Positions 1-8,737 of a stretch of 64,000 nucleotides of DNA are shown here, in pieces (position 1 is the stretch's first letter; each line of letters opens with the position of its first letter). This DNA comes from Bradyrhizobium sp. NP1 (lineage in GTDB: Bacteria; Pseudomonadota; Alphaproteobacteria; Rhizobiales; Xanthobacteraceae): NCBI RefSeq assembly GCF_030378205.1, contig NZ_CP127385.1, forward strand, positions 7,108,001 through 7,172,000. The letters are read 5' to 3'. Position numbers and translations under genes: made by a program. Under the pieces are notes generated by a model. The model worked only from the letters and a program-made list of their open reading frames with translations. It was not told the origin of the DNA and ran no database searches.

Positions 1-806
1 AACTGCTTGCGGGTCTTCAGGTACTCGACGGTGGTCTTGAGCGATTCATCCATCGCGCCGACCGCCTCCGAGCACAGCGCAACCCGCGCCTCGTCCACCA
101 CGCGCTCGATCAGCGGCAGGCCGTTCTGGGGATCGCCGATCACCGCGTCGGCGCCGACCTCGACGCCGGTGAGCGAGATGTCGGCCGCGTGCAGGCCATC
201 CTGGGTTGGATAGGTCTTCTTCGCGACACCCTTGGCGTTCGCCGGCACCAGGAAAACGCCGATGCCGGTCCTGTCGCGCTGGCCGCCGGCAGTGCGCGCG
301 GTGACGATCAGCGTGTCGGCGTTCTCGCCGTTGATGACGACGAACTTGTCGCCGTCGATGACCCAGCCGTCGCCCTTTTTCTTGGCCGAGGTCGAGACGT
401 CGTGCAGGTCGTAGCGCGAGTTCTTCTCGAGCTGCGCGAAGGCAAAGGTCTTGCTGCCGTCGATGATGGCGGGGATGTACGCTTCCTTCTGCGCCGCCGA
501 GCCGCCGTGGCGCAGGAAGCCGCCGCCGATCACGACCGTCGCCAGATAAGGCTCCAGCACCAGCGCCTTGCCCAGCGCCTCCATCACGATCGCGGTCTCG
601 ACCGCGCCGGCGCCGAAGCCGCCATCGGCTTCCGCAAAGGGAAGACCGAGCAGGCCCTGCTCGGCGAGCTTGCCCCAGACGGCTTTGCTCCAGCCGCCCT
701 TCTCCTTCATGTACTTCTTGCGCTGCTCGAAATCGTAAGAATCGGTCAACAGCCCGTCGACGCTATCTTTGAGAAGGCGCTGCTCCTCGGACAAATCGAA
801 ATCCAT
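1..806 (-). CDS. pimD: Acyl-CoA dehydrogenase, PimD-like small subunit (3' end beyond window)
   Basis: FAD-dependent acyl-CoA dehydrogenase that would introduce the alpha,beta double bond into an acyl-CoA, probably as partner of the PimC-like subunit encoded just upstream. About 268 codons are visible from the ATG at 806 (MDFDLSEEQRLLKDSV); a full family member is near 380 residues, so the C-terminal helical domain lies off the window. The N-terminal helical domain and the middle beta domain are present. It is the last visible gene of the minus-strand pim-like operon. A palindromic repeat lies in the 179-bp gap to pimC, so some transcription may stop or be processed there. Assignment as pimD rests on gene order (ligase, large subunit, small subunit) and family resemblance; the true substrate could be a fatty acyl-CoA rather than pimeloyl-CoA. 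Confidence 0.8.
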   Translation of the reverse strand, partial: MDFDLSEEQRLLKDSVDGLLTDSYDFEQRKKYMKEKGGWSKAVWGKLAEQGLLGLPFAEADGGFGAGAVETAIVMEALGKALVLEPYLATVVIGGGFLRHGGSAAQKEAYIPAIIDGSKTFAFAQLEKNSRYDLHDVSTSAKKKGDGWVIDGDKFVVINGENADTLIVTARTAGGQRDRTGIGVFLVPANAKGVAKKTYPTQDGLHAADISLTGVEVGADAVIGDPQNGLPLIERVVDEARVALCSEAVGAMDESLKTTVEYLKTRKQ

Positions 807-868
807 GTTACTGCTCTCTCCAAAATCAGCGCGGGCCCTACTCGCCGCGGCTTTCCCCTGTTCCTTGC

Positions 869-963
869 CGTCATCCCCGCGAAAGCGGGGATCCAGTACC
901 CACAGGCGATCATTGTTCCCAGGACCGCTGCGGCGTACCGGGTCCCCCGCCCGAAGCGGGGGG
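869..963. repeat. Intergenic palindromic repeat (cgtcatccccgc family)
   Basis: Two GC-rich hairpins lie in the gap between the two acyl-CoA dehydrogenase genes. The first is CCCCGC-GAAA-GCGGGG at about 874-889, followed by ATCCAGTA. The second is CCCCCGC-CCGAA-GCGGGGG near 944-962. The same family recurs at 20489-20588 and 53371-53408. It may act as an mRNA-stabilising or terminating hairpin within the operon. Confidence 0.75.
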
Positions 964-985
964 CGACGCCCGCGTTTGCCGTGAC

Positions 986-2176
986 CTACAGCCCCAGCAC
1001 CGCCTTGGTGATGATGTTGCGCTGGATCTCGTTCGATCCGCCGTAGATCGAGACCTTGCGGTTGTTGAAGTAGCTCGGCGCGATCTGCGCGGTCCAGTCC
1101 ATCGCCTCGTTGGAGCCGTCGTCGCCATGCTCGTCATAGGGCGCGGCGAACGGGCCGATCACCTCCATCAGAAGCTCGGTGGTGGTCTGCTGGATTTCCG
1201 AGCCCTTGAGCTTGAGCACCGAGGAAGCCGGATTGGGCTTGCCCTTGCCGTGCTTGCCCTCGTCGGCGACGACGCGAAGCTGCGTCAGTTCCAGCGCCTT
1301 CAGCTCGATCTCGCAGGCCGCCAGCTTCTCGCGGAAGGCGGGGTCCTCGATCACGGGCCGGCCGCCGGACTCGACCTTCGAGGCGAGCTCCTTGATGCGG
1401 CGGATGCGCTCCTTGGAGACGCCGACCCGCGCAATGCCGGTGCGCTCGTTGCCGAGCAGGAATTTGGCGTAATCCCAGCCCTTGTTCTCCTCGCCGATCA
1501 AATTCTCGACCGGCACCTCGACGTCGTCGAAGAACACTTCATTGACCTCGACGCCGCCGTCGATGGTCTGGATCGGGCGCACCGTGACGCCCTTCGACTT
1601 CATGCTGAACACGATGAACGAGATGCCCATCTGCTTCTTCGCGCCGGGATCGGTGCGGCACAGGCAGAAGATCATGTCGGCGTGCTGGGCGAGCGTGGTC
1701 CAGGTCTTCTGGCCGTTGACGATGTATTTGTCGCCCTTGCGCTCGGCCTTGGTCTTCAGCGACGCGAGGTCCGACCCCGAGCCCGGCTCGGAAAAGCCCT
1801 GGCACCACCAGTCGTCGACGCTGGCGATGCGCGGCAAATAGTGCTTCTTCTGGGTCTCGTTGCCGAAGGTGTAGATGACCGGGCCGACCATGCTGACGCC
1901 GAAGGCGAGCGGCGCCGGCGCCGGGTGCATTTGCAGCTCCTCGTTGAAGATGTAGTGCTGCACCGAGCTCCAGCCGGTGCCGCCATATTCCTTCGGCCAG
2001 TGCGAGACGCCCCAGCCCTTCTTGTTGAGGATGCGCCACCAGGTGACCATCTCGTCCTTGGAGAGATGCCGGCCCTCCTGCAGCTTCTGCCGCGTCGCCG
2101 GCGGCACGTTGTCGCGGAAAAAGGCCCGCACCTCTTCCCGGAACGCCTGTTCTTCCTTGGTAAAAGCGAGATCCAT
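986..2176 (-). CDS. pimC: Acyl-CoA dehydrogenase, PimC-like large subunit
   Basis: FAD-dependent acyl-CoA dehydrogenase of 396 residues, the usual length for this family. The start chosen is the ATG at 2176 (MDLAFTKEEQAFREEVRAFF) because GGAGGA lies 5 bases upstream; the reading frame extends further into the ligase gene but without family-like sequence. The flavin-site segment WWCQGFSEPGSGSDLASL is present at about residue 120. Near the C-terminus the sequence reads IYGGSNEIQRN, so the position of the MCAD-type catalytic Glu is Gly, while a Glu in GNERTGIA matches the isovaleryl/long-chain type base position. It follows the ligase gene by 31 bp, so it is co-transcribed. It resembles the pimeloyl-CoA dehydrogenase large subunit; substrate inferred from context. 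Confidence 0.88.
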   Translation of the reverse strand: MDLAFTKEEQAFREEVRAFFRDNVPPATRQKLQEGRHLSKDEMVTWWRILNKKGWGVSHWPKEYGGTGWSSVQHYIFNEELQMHPAPAPLAFGVSMVGPVIYTFGNETQKKHYLPRIASVDDWWCQGFSEPGSGSDLASLKTKAERKGDKYIVNGQKTWTTLAQHADMIFCLCRTDPGAKKQMGISFIVFSMKSKGVTVRPIQTIDGGVEVNEVFFDDVEVPVENLIGEENKGWDYAKFLLGNERTGIARVGVSKERIRRIKELASKVESGGRPVIEDPAFREKLAACEIELKALELTQLRVVADEGKHGKGKPNPASSVLKLKGSEIQQTTTELLMEVIGPFAAPYDEHGDDGSNEAMDWTAQIAPSYFNNRKVSIYGGSNEIQRNIITKAVLGL

Positions 2177-2207
2177 CGGATCCTCCTGTGAGCGAATGAA
2201 TTCCCAG

Positions 2208-3887
2208 CTATGATTTTCCTGCCACGGCCTGTGGCCTCGGTCGGGCGTCCGGCTGCTGTTGACGCAGCTCGTGGCGCGACAACTTGCCGACCGAGGTGCG
2301 CGGCAGCTCGTTGACGAATTCGACCGCCGCCGGCAATTCATGCTTGCCGAGCTTGCCGGTGAGGAAGGCGCGCAGCTCCTCGATCGGGAACGGCGCGGCG
2401 CCCGCGCGCAGCTTGATAAAGGCCTTCGCCGCCTCGCCGCGATACTGGTCGGGGATGCCGATCACGATCACCTCGTGCACGGCGGGATGGGTGTAGATCG
2501 CCTGCTCGATCATCTGCGGATAGACGTTGAAGCCGCCGGAGATGATCATGTCCTTCTTGCGGTCGACCAGATAGAAGAAGCCGTCGGCGTCCATGTAGCC
2601 GATGTCGCCGGTAAGGAAGCGGTCGCCGACAAAGGCGTCCGCGGTTTCCTTTTCCTTGTTCCAGTAGCCCCTGGTGACGTTGGGACCGCGGATGCGGATT
2701 TCACCGACCTCGCCGACGGCAAGCACCTTCTTCGAATCCTCGAGCGAGACGACATCGATCTCGATGCCGGGCAGCATCAACCCGATCGAGCCCGGCCGGT
2801 CCGGCCCTTCGGGCGGATGTGCGGTGCCGGGCGAGCAGGTCTCGGTCATGCCCCAGCCCGAGCGCAGCTTCATCTTGACCCTGCGCTCGAGGATGTTGGC
2901 GACCTCGACCGGCAGCGGCGCGCCGCCGGAGCCACAGCTGATGAGCGAGGACAAATCGCGCTTGTCGAGATCCGGCAAGGCCGCGATCGCGATCCACATC
3001 GTCGGCACGCCGGGAAAGGCGGTGGCGCGCTTGACCTCGATGTCGCGCATCACGGCCTCGACGTCGAAACGCTGGTGCAGCGAGATCAGGTTGCCGAGCC
3101 GGATGCCCTGCAGCAGCACCACGGTCAGCGCGTAGATGTGGAACAGCGGCAGCACGCAGATCACGCGGTCGACACTGGTGCGCCGCGCGCGCGTCGGCCT
3201 GCCCCAGACCTCGTAGATCGACACCGCCGAGGTGAGATTGCCATGGGTCAGCATCGCGCCCTTCGGCAGGCCGGTGGTGCCGCCGGTATATTGCAGCAGC
3301 GCGACGTCGTCGGCCGAGAGCGTCGGCCACCGCGCAGGTCTCGTCGCGCCATCGACGAACGCCCGATGGGTGACAATAGCGGGATTGTCCGGGACCGGCG
3401 CCTGCGGCGTGCCGACCTTGCCCCAGTGGTCGTCCTCACAGACGATCAGGCGATCGATCAGGCCCTTGTCGAGAAATTTCAGCGCGGTCGGCAGCAGCGC
3501 GGCCAGGTTCGAGGTGACGAGCACGCGCGCGCCAGAATCCGACAGCTTGTGCGACAGCGCGATCTCGCCGTCGAGCGGCGACAGATGCACCACGCGCCCG
3601 CCCGCCTTCAGCGCGCCGAAGAAATTGATGGGATGGTCGGGCGAGTTGCCGAGGAACAGCCCGATCGACGCGTTGCTGCCGTAGCCTGCGCGCAGGAAGG
3701 CGCTGGCGGCAACCTCCACCATGGCTTCGAGCTCGACAAAGGAGATCGGGCGGTCGCGGAACTCGATCGCGGTGCGCGCGCCATGGTCGCGCGCCGCCTG
3801 TGACAGCAGGTCCGGCACCGTGCCGCGTGCGATGTCATCATCCCAATGCACGCCGTCAGGGTAGAACTGCTCGCCGGGATGGGTCAT
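2208..3887 (-). CDS. pimA: Acyl-CoA ligase, PimA-like (dicarboxylate/fatty acid-CoA ligase)
   Basis: ATP-dependent CoA ligase of the ANL (AMP-binding) superfamily, 559 residues, that activates a carboxylic acid to its CoA thioester in the cytoplasm. The phosphate-binding loop YTGGTTGLPKGA is near residue 210, the acyl-adenylate motif GWGMTETCSPG near 345, the hinge region YLVDRKKDMIISGG near 450, and the C-terminal lysine region RTSVGKLSRHEL near 535. It lies between the PimF-like and PimC-like genes on the minus strand, the order known from the Rhodopseudomonas palustris pim operon except that the pimB thiolase is missing. The family handles medium-chain mono- and dicarboxylates such as pimelate; specificity here is inferred only from context. 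Confidence 0.85.
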   Translation of the reverse strand: MTHPGEQFYPDGVHWDDDIARGTVPDLLSQAARDHGARTAIEFRDRPISFVELEAMVEVAASAFLRAGYGSNASIGLFLGNSPDHPINFFGALKAGGRVVHLSPLDGEIALSHKLSDSGARVLVTSNLAALLPTALKFLDKGLIDRLIVCEDDHWGKVGTPQAPVPDNPAIVTHRAFVDGATRPARWPTLSADDVALLQYTGGTTGLPKGAMLTHGNLTSAVSIYEVWGRPTRARRTSVDRVICVLPLFHIYALTVVLLQGIRLGNLISLHQRFDVEAVMRDIEVKRATAFPGVPTMWIAIAALPDLDKRDLSSLISCGSGGAPLPVEVANILERRVKMKLRSGWGMTETCSPGTAHPPEGPDRPGSIGLMLPGIEIDVVSLEDSKKVLAVGEVGEIRIRGPNVTRGYWNKEKETADAFVGDRFLTGDIGYMDADGFFYLVDRKKDMIISGGFNVYPQMIEQAIYTHPAVHEVIVIGIPDQYRGEAAKAFIKLRAGAAPFPIEELRAFLTGKLGKHELPAAVEFVNELPRTSVGKLSRHELRQQQPDARPRPQAVAGKS

Positions 3888-3934
3888 GGGCGCCTGGCTC
3901 TATTGCCGCGTGAGGCGAACGAACTCTCGCCGTT

Positions 3935-4037
3935 CCCTCCCCCCCCTGCGGGGGAGGGTCAGGGAGGGGGGTAAACCGGGCGCACCGAGTTTGCGGCACC
4001 CCCACCCCCAACCCCTCCCCGCAAGGGGGAGGGGAGC
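3935..4037. repeat. Intergenic palindromic repeat (ctccccgc family)
   Basis: The 182-bp gap between pimF and pimA contains two polypyrimidine/polypurine hairpins, CCCTCCCCC-CCCTGCGG-GGGAGGG near 3935-3959 and CCCCTCCCC-GCAA-GGGGAGGGG near 4012-4034, in inverted orientation. Related copies lie at 25958-26047, 35611-35758, 49200-49330 and 56281-56442. Confidence 0.75.
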
Positions 4038-4069
4038 AGGCTGCGGCGCGCGGCGAAAACGGCACCCCA

Positions 4070-6166
4070 TCACACCGCTTTCGAGCCCGAGGCCAGCGAG
4101 GCGAAGGTCTTGCCCTCGGCCGCGAGGCGCTTGAGCAGCGGCGCCGGCTCGAGCGAGGGATCGTTGGTCTCCTTGGCGTAGTACGACAGGCGGTCGGCGA
4201 TCTGCTTCAGGCCGACCGTATCGGCCCAGAACATCGGGCCGCCGCGATAGATCGGCCAGCCATAGCCATAGAGCCAGATCACGTCGATGTCGCTCGGACG
4301 CGCCGCGATCCCCTCTTCCAGGATCTTCGCGCCCTCGTTGATCATCGGATACATCATGCGCTCGAGGATCTCGTCGTCGGAGACGACGCGCTTCTTGCGC
4401 CCGAGCCGCGCCAGCGTCTCGTCGATCAGCTTCTCGACGTCCGGATCGGGCAGCGGCGCCCGCGAGCCGGCCTCGTATTTGTAGTAGCCCTTGCCGGTCT
4501 TCTGGCCGAAGCGGCCGGCCTCGCACAACGCATCCGCGATCTCCGACTTGATGCCGCGGTCTTTCCGCGAGCGCCAGCCGATATCGAGGCCGGCGAGGTC
4601 GCCCATCGCGAACGGACCCATCGGCATGCCGAACTTGGTCACGACGGCGTCGACCTGCTGTGGCAGCGCACCCTCGAACAGCAGCTTCTCGGCCTGCTTG
4701 CCGCGCTGCGCCAGCATCCGGTTGCCGACGAAACCGTCGCAGACGCCGACCACGGCCGGCACCTTGGCGATCTTGCGCGCGATCGCGACCGCCGTGGTCA
4801 ATGCGTCCGGCGCGGTCTTCGCCGCCCGCACGATCTCGCACAGCTTCATGACGTTGGCCGGCGAGAAGAAATGCATGCCGAGCACGTCCTGCGGACGCGA
4901 GGTCTCCTTCGCGATGTCGTCGATGTTGAGATACGAGGTGTTGGAGGCAAGCACGGCGCCCGGCTTGGCAAACTTGTCGAGCTTGCCGAACACTTCCTTC
5001 TTCACCGCCATGGTTTCGAACACGGCTTCGATCACAAGGTCAGCGTCCTTGACATGCTCGAGGCCGACCACGCCGTTGATCAGCGCCATGCGCTTGGCCG
5101 GCGCGTCGGCCGGAATGCCGCCGCGCGCCGCGGTCGCCTCGTAGTTCTTCTGCATCACGCCCATGCCGCGCTTGAGCTGCTCCTCGCCGGTCTCGATCAG
5201 CGTGACGGGGATGCCGGCATTGGCAAAGGACATCGCAATGCCGCCGCCCATGGTGCCCGCACCGATGATGGCGACACGCTCGACCTTGCGCGGCTTGGTT
5301 CCCTCGGGCACGCCTGCGATCTTGGCCGCCTCGCGCTCGGCGAAGAAGGCGTAGCGCTGCGCCTTGGACTGGTCGCTGGCGACGAGCTTGAGGAAGCCTT
5401 CGCGCTCCTTCTTCAGGCCCTCGTCGAACGGCAGGTCGATCGCTGCACCGACCGCGTCGGCGGCGGCGAACGGCGCCTCGAGCCCGCGGGCCTTCTTGGT
5501 CAGTGCCGCAACGGCATTGGTGAAGATCGAGCGGTCGGCTTTCGCCGCAGCGAGCTTCGCGTCATCGTCGCGCAGCTTGCGCAAGGGTCGCTTCTCGGCC
5601 AGCACCCTGCGGGCAAACGCCTCGCCGCCGGAGGCCGGACCCTCCACGATCTCCTCGATCAGGCCGTTCTTGAGCGCTTCTTGCGCGCCGATCGGGTCGC
5701 CGCTGACAATCATCTTCACGGCAAGCTCGGGGCCGACCGCGCGCGGCAGGCGCTGGGTGCCGCCGGCGCCGGGCAGGAGCCCGAGCTTCACCTCGGGCAG
5801 GCCGAGCCGCGCGTCCTTGGTGGCGACGCGGAAATGACAGGCCAGCGCGGTCTCGAGCCCGCCGCCGAGCGCAGTGCCGTGAATCGCGGCCACGATCGGC
5901 TTCGGCGAATTTTCCATTTCGGTAAGCACTTCGTGAAGTCCCGGCGGCTTCGGCGGCTTGCCGAACTCGGTGATGTCGGCGCCGGCGATGAAGGTGCGGC
6001 CGGCGCAGGTGAGAACGATCGCCTTGATCTCGGGATCGGCGATCGCCTTTTTCACGCATTCAAGGATGCCGCCGCGAACCGCGGCACTCAGGGCATTGAC
6101 CGGCGGACTGTCCACGGTGACGATGCCGATGACGTCATGACGCTCGAGCTTGACCACTTCACTCAC
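4070..6166 (-). CDS. pimF: Bifunctional enoyl-CoA hydratase / 3-hydroxyacyl-CoA dehydrogenase, PimF-like
   Basis: FadB/PimF-type multifunctional protein of 698 residues that hydrates enoyl-CoA and oxidises the resulting 3-hydroxyacyl-CoA with NAD. Residues 1-190 form a crotonase domain with the oxyanion-hole segments AGRTFIAGADITEF and GTALGGGLETALACHFR. A Rossmann NAD-binding domain starts near residue 295 with VAIIGAGTMGGGIAMSFANAG, and the HAD C-terminal domain has GMHFFSPANVMKLCEIV and VCDGFVGNRML. Start is GTG at 6166 with an AGGGAG ribosome site about 9 bases upstream. It is the first gene of the minus-strand operon and is divergent from an IclR regulator, with a perfect palindrome in between. 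No thiolase subunit is encoded beside it. Confidence 0.9.
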   Translation of the reverse strand: MSEVVKLERHDVIGIVTVDSPPVNALSAAVRGGILECVKKAIADPEIKAIVLTCAGRTFIAGADITEFGKPPKPPGLHEVLTEMENSPKPIVAAIHGTALGGGLETALACHFRVATKDARLGLPEVKLGLLPGAGGTQRLPRAVGPELAVKMIVSGDPIGAQEALKNGLIEEIVEGPASGGEAFARRVLAEKRPLRKLRDDDAKLAAAKADRSIFTNAVAALTKKARGLEAPFAAADAVGAAIDLPFDEGLKKEREGFLKLVASDQSKAQRYAFFAEREAAKIAGVPEGTKPRKVERVAIIGAGTMGGGIAMSFANAGIPVTLIETGEEQLKRGMGVMQKNYEATAARGGIPADAPAKRMALINGVVGLEHVKDADLVIEAVFETMAVKKEVFGKLDKFAKPGAVLASNTSYLNIDDIAKETSRPQDVLGMHFFSPANVMKLCEIVRAAKTAPDALTTAVAIARKIAKVPAVVGVCDGFVGNRMLAQRGKQAEKLLFEGALPQQVDAVVTKFGMPMGPFAMGDLAGLDIGWRSRKDRGIKSEIADALCEAGRFGQKTGKGYYKYEAGSRAPLPDPDVEKLIDETLARLGRKKRVVSDDEILERMMYPMINEGAKILEEGIAARPSDIDVIWLYGYGWPIYRGGPMFWADTVGLKQIADRLSYYAKETNDPSLEPAPLLKRLAAEGKTFASLASGSKAV

Positions 6167-6202
6167 GCCTGATCTCCCTGCGTTTTACCGATTTCGCACT
6201 GC

Positions 6203-6215
6203 GGAATTTAATTCC
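6203..6215. promoter_or_regulatory. Candidate IclR operator palindrome
   Basis: GGAATT-T-AATTCC is a perfect 13-bp dyad, 37 bp upstream of the pimF start and about 68-80 bp upstream of iclR. It resembles known IclR-family boxes of the TGGAAA-N3-TTTCCA type. A TTGACA hexamer follows at 6221-6226. Control of both divergent genes is inferred. Confidence 0.5.
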
Positions 6216-6282
6216 ACATCTTGACAGGGAGGGTTATTTTGAAGCACGTCCCTTGTCAACGATGTCCCGCGTAGTGGCAGGC

Positions 6283-7167
6283 ATGAAACGTCCGAGCAAG
6301 AAAGCAGCGACCGATCGCAACTTCGTCGTCGCGCTTTCCCGCGGCCTCGACGTGTTGCGCGCATTTCAGCCCCATGACGGGCTGCTTGGCAATCAGGAGA
6401 TTGCCGCCCGCACGAAACTGCCCAAGCCGACGGTGTCGCGGCTGACCTACACCTTGACCAGGCTCGGCTATCTTGCCCAGGTTCCGCGGTTCGAGAAGTA
6501 TCAGCTCGCACCCGCCGCCATGGCGCTCGGCTATGCCGCACTCGCCAATCTCGGCGTGCGGCATCTGTCCGAACCCTATCGCGAAGAGGTCATGCGCGAG
6601 ACCGGCGGCGCGGTGGCGGTCGGCGGGCGCGACCGCCACAGCATGATCTATTTCGGCCAGAGCCGTAACGGGCTCACGCTCGGGGTCCAGCTCGACGTCG
6701 GCTCGCGGATCCCGATCGCGACCACGGCGATGGGCCGCGCCTATATCTGGGCGTTGCCGGACGAGGAACGCGCCACGCTGCTGCGCGAGCTGCGCGAGCA
6801 TTACGGCAGCCGCTGGCCGAAATTGCGTGACGGCATCGAACGTTCCGGCGAAGTCATCGCCAAGCACGGCTTCGCGATCTCGGCCGGCGAATGGCAGAAC
6901 GATGTCCATGCGGTCGGCGTCGCGCTGAAATTGAATGACGGGACCGGCCCTTACGCCTTCAATTGCGGTGCGCCCGCATTCCGTTTCACGGAAGAACGCC
7001 TGATCGGCGACATTGGACCTCGTCTCGTGGCGATGGTAAGGAACATCGAGGCGGCACTGGGTGGGGCAGTGCCGCACACAATCAAACAAGAAACCAAGAA
7101 AAAACCTGAAGAAACCAAGAAAAAACCAGGAGGGAAAGTTGCACGTGAGGTCGAGGGGATCAGGTAG
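6283..7167 (+). CDS. IclR family transcriptional regulator
   Basis: DNA-binding regulator, 294 residues from the ATG at 6283. In-frame starts also exist at 6262 (ATG) and 6253 (TTG) and none has a strong ribosome site; 6283 was chosen because the family usually begins shortly before the winged helix ([20 protein letters not shown]). Residues about 15-75 form the wHTH with the recognition segment [17 protein letters not shown], and residues about 85-260 form the ligand-binding IclR domain. The C-terminus carries an unusual lysine-rich tail made of two ETKKKP units from a 21-bp tandem repeat. It is divergent from the pim-like operon and precedes a Liv-type transporter by 51 bp, so it probably controls degradation, uptake or both. 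Confidence 0.87.
   Translation: MKRPSKKAATDRNFVVALSRGLDVLRAFQPHDGLLGNQEIAARTKLPKPTVSRLTYTLTRLGYLAQVPRFEKYQLAPAAMALGYAALANLGVRHLSEPYREEVMRETGGAVAVGGRDRHSMIYFGQSRNGLTLGVQLDVGSRIPIATTAMGRAYIWALPDEERATLLRELREHYGSRWPKLRDGIERSGEVIAKHGFAISAGEWQNDVHAVGVALKLNDGTGPYAFNCGAPAFRFTEERLIGDIGPRLVAMVRNIEAALGGAVPHTIKQETKKKPEETKKKPGGKVAREVEGIR
7090..7131 (+). repeat. 21-bp tandem repeat at the 3' end of iclR
   Basis: Two direct copies of a 21-bp unit (GAAACCAAGAAAAAACCTGA plus A) encode ETKKKPE and ETKKKPG. Each holds a run of six A residues, so the segment is prone to slippage. An AGGAGGG run follows at about 7127-7133. Confidence 0.85.
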
Positions 7168-7218
7168 CCCGCGCCGGGACCTGCGCGGACTTCCGCGCGG
7201 CGGTTCAGGCTCCGCAAA

Positions 7219-8016
7219 ATGACACAGACGGAGCTCGTGCAGGGACAGGATGCCCTGCTCGCGGTTCGCGACGTCAGCGTCGTGTTCGGCGGCATCGTGG
7301 CGTTGAACGGCGTGTCGTTCGACATGCGCCGAGGGCATATCCTCGGCCTGATCGGGCCGAACGGCGCCGGCAAGACCACGCTGTTCAACTGCCTGTCCCG
7401 GCTTTACCAGCCGAGTTCCGGCGACATCCTGATGGAGGGCGCGAGCATCCTGTCGCGACCGCCGCACCGGATCGCCGAGATCGGCATCGGCCGCACCTTC
7501 CAGAACGTCGCGCTGTTTCCCAACCTCTCGGTGCTCGACAATGTCCGCGTCGGCACCCACGCCCGCACCACAAGCGGCGTCATCTCCGACGCGCTCAAGC
7601 TCGGCTGGGTCCGCCGCGGCGAGGCCGCGATGAACAAGAAGGTGCACGAGATCCTCGCCTATCTCGATCTCGAGGACGTCGCCCACACCACGGTGGCCGG
7701 CCTGCCCTTCGGCACGCAGAAGCGCGTCGAGCTCGCGCGCGCGCTCGCCACCGAGCCGAAGATCCTGCTGCTCGACGAGCCCGCCGGCGGCCTCAACCAT
7801 GAAGAGGTCCATGTGCTCGGCGACCTGATCCGCCGCATCCGCAGCGAGCGCAAGATGACCGTGCTGCTGGTCGAGCATCACATGGGACTCGTGATGTCGA
7901 TCGCCGACCACGTCGTCGCGCTGAATTTCGGCCGCAAGCTCGCCGAAGGCACCCCGAGCCAGGTGCAGGCCGACCCCGACGTGATCCGCGCCTATCTCGG
8001 GAGCAAGGACCAATGA
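7219..8016 (+). CDS. livG: Liv-type ABC transporter ATP-binding protein LivG
   Basis: Cytoplasmic ATPase of a branched-chain amino acid type (HAAT) ABC importer, 265 residues. Walker [10 protein letters not shown] is at about 46-54, the Q-loop region at [10 protein letters not shown] near residue 92, the signature region [16 protein letters not shown] near 170, and Walker [11 protein letters not shown] near 190. The switch histidine lies in LLVEHHMG. It starts 51 bp after iclR and overlaps livF by 4 bp (ATGA). Together with the following livF, livH, livM and binding proteins it forms a complete importer. Linkage to the pim-like operon suggests carboxylate or fatty-acid uptake rather than amino acids, which is inference. 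Confidence 0.93.
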   Translation: MTQTELVQGQDALLAVRDVSVVFGGIVALNGVSFDMRRGHILGLIGPNGAGKTTLFNCLSRLYQPSSGDILMEGASILSRPPHRIAEIGIGRTFQNVALFPNLSVLDNVRVGTHARTTSGVISDALKLGWVRRGEAAMNKKVHEILAYLDLEDVAHTTVAGLPFGTQKRVELARALATEPKILLLDEPAGGLNHEEVHVLGDLIRRIRSERKMTVLLVEHHMGLVMSIADHVVALNFGRKLAEGTPSQVQADPDVIRAYLGSKDQ

Positions 8017-8726
8017 CGGCGATGCTCAACGTCAGGGATCTGCGCGCCTTCTACGGCCAGGTGCAGGCGCTGCACGGGCTCAACTTCTCGCTCAACGAGG
8101 GTTCGCTCACCACGCTGCTCGGGGCCAACGGCGCCGGCAAGACCACGACCCTGCGCGCGATCTGCAACATGGTGCGCACCAGCGGCGCGATCGAGTTCGA
8201 GGGCGCAGCCCTGTCGGGCCGCGCCACCGAGAACATCGTCCGGCTCGGGATTGCGCATGTGCCGCAGGGCCGCGGCACCTTCACCAATTTGACGGTGGAA
8301 GAGAACCTGCAGCTCGGCGCCATCTCGCGCCGGGACAAGCCGGGCATCGTCGCCGACATCGAACGGATGTATGCGCATTTCCCGGTGCTGAAGCAGCGCC
8401 ATACCCAGCAGGCCGGCACGCTGTCGGGCGGCGAGCAGCAGATGCTGGCAGTGGCGCGCGCGCTGATGCTGCGGCCGCGCCTGATGCTGCTCGACGAGCC
8501 CTCGTTCGGGCTGGCGCCGCTGATCGTGCGCGACCTGTTCAAGATCCTCGGCAAGATCAACCGCGAGGACAAGGTGACGATCCTGGTGGTCGAGCAGAAC
8601 GCCCAGCTTGCGCTCGAGCTCGCCGACCAGGCCTATGTGATCGAGACCGGCCGCATCGTGATGTCGGGCAAGGCCAACGAGATCGCCAACAACGAAGACG
8701 TCCGTAGATCCTATCTGGGCTATTAG
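8013..8726 (+). CDS. livF: Liv-type ABC transporter ATP-binding protein LivF
   Basis: Second ATPase of the importer, 237 residues. Walker A GANGAGKTT is near residue 39, the signature LSGGEQQMLAVARAL near 137, and Walker B LMLLDEPSFGLAP near 157. It overlaps livG by ATGA and ends 11 bp before livH, so it is translationally coupled in the same operon. Confidence 0.93.
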   Translation: MTAMLNVRDLRAFYGQVQALHGLNFSLNEGSLTTLLGANGAGKTTTLRAICNMVRTSGAIEFEGAALSGRATENIVRLGIAHVPQGRGTFTNLTVEENLQLGAISRRDKPGIVADIERMYAHFPVLKQRHTQQAGTLSGGEQQMLAVARALMLRPRLMLLDEPSFGLAPLIVRDLFKILGKINREDKVTILVVEQNAQLALELADQAYVIETGRIVMSGKANEIANNEDVRRSYLGY

Positions 8727-8737
8727 GGAGCACGGCC

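Noticed and set aside
2177..2341. Upstream extension of the pimC frame into the end of pimA.
   Set aside because: A strong ribosome site precedes the ATG at 2176, where the family begins.
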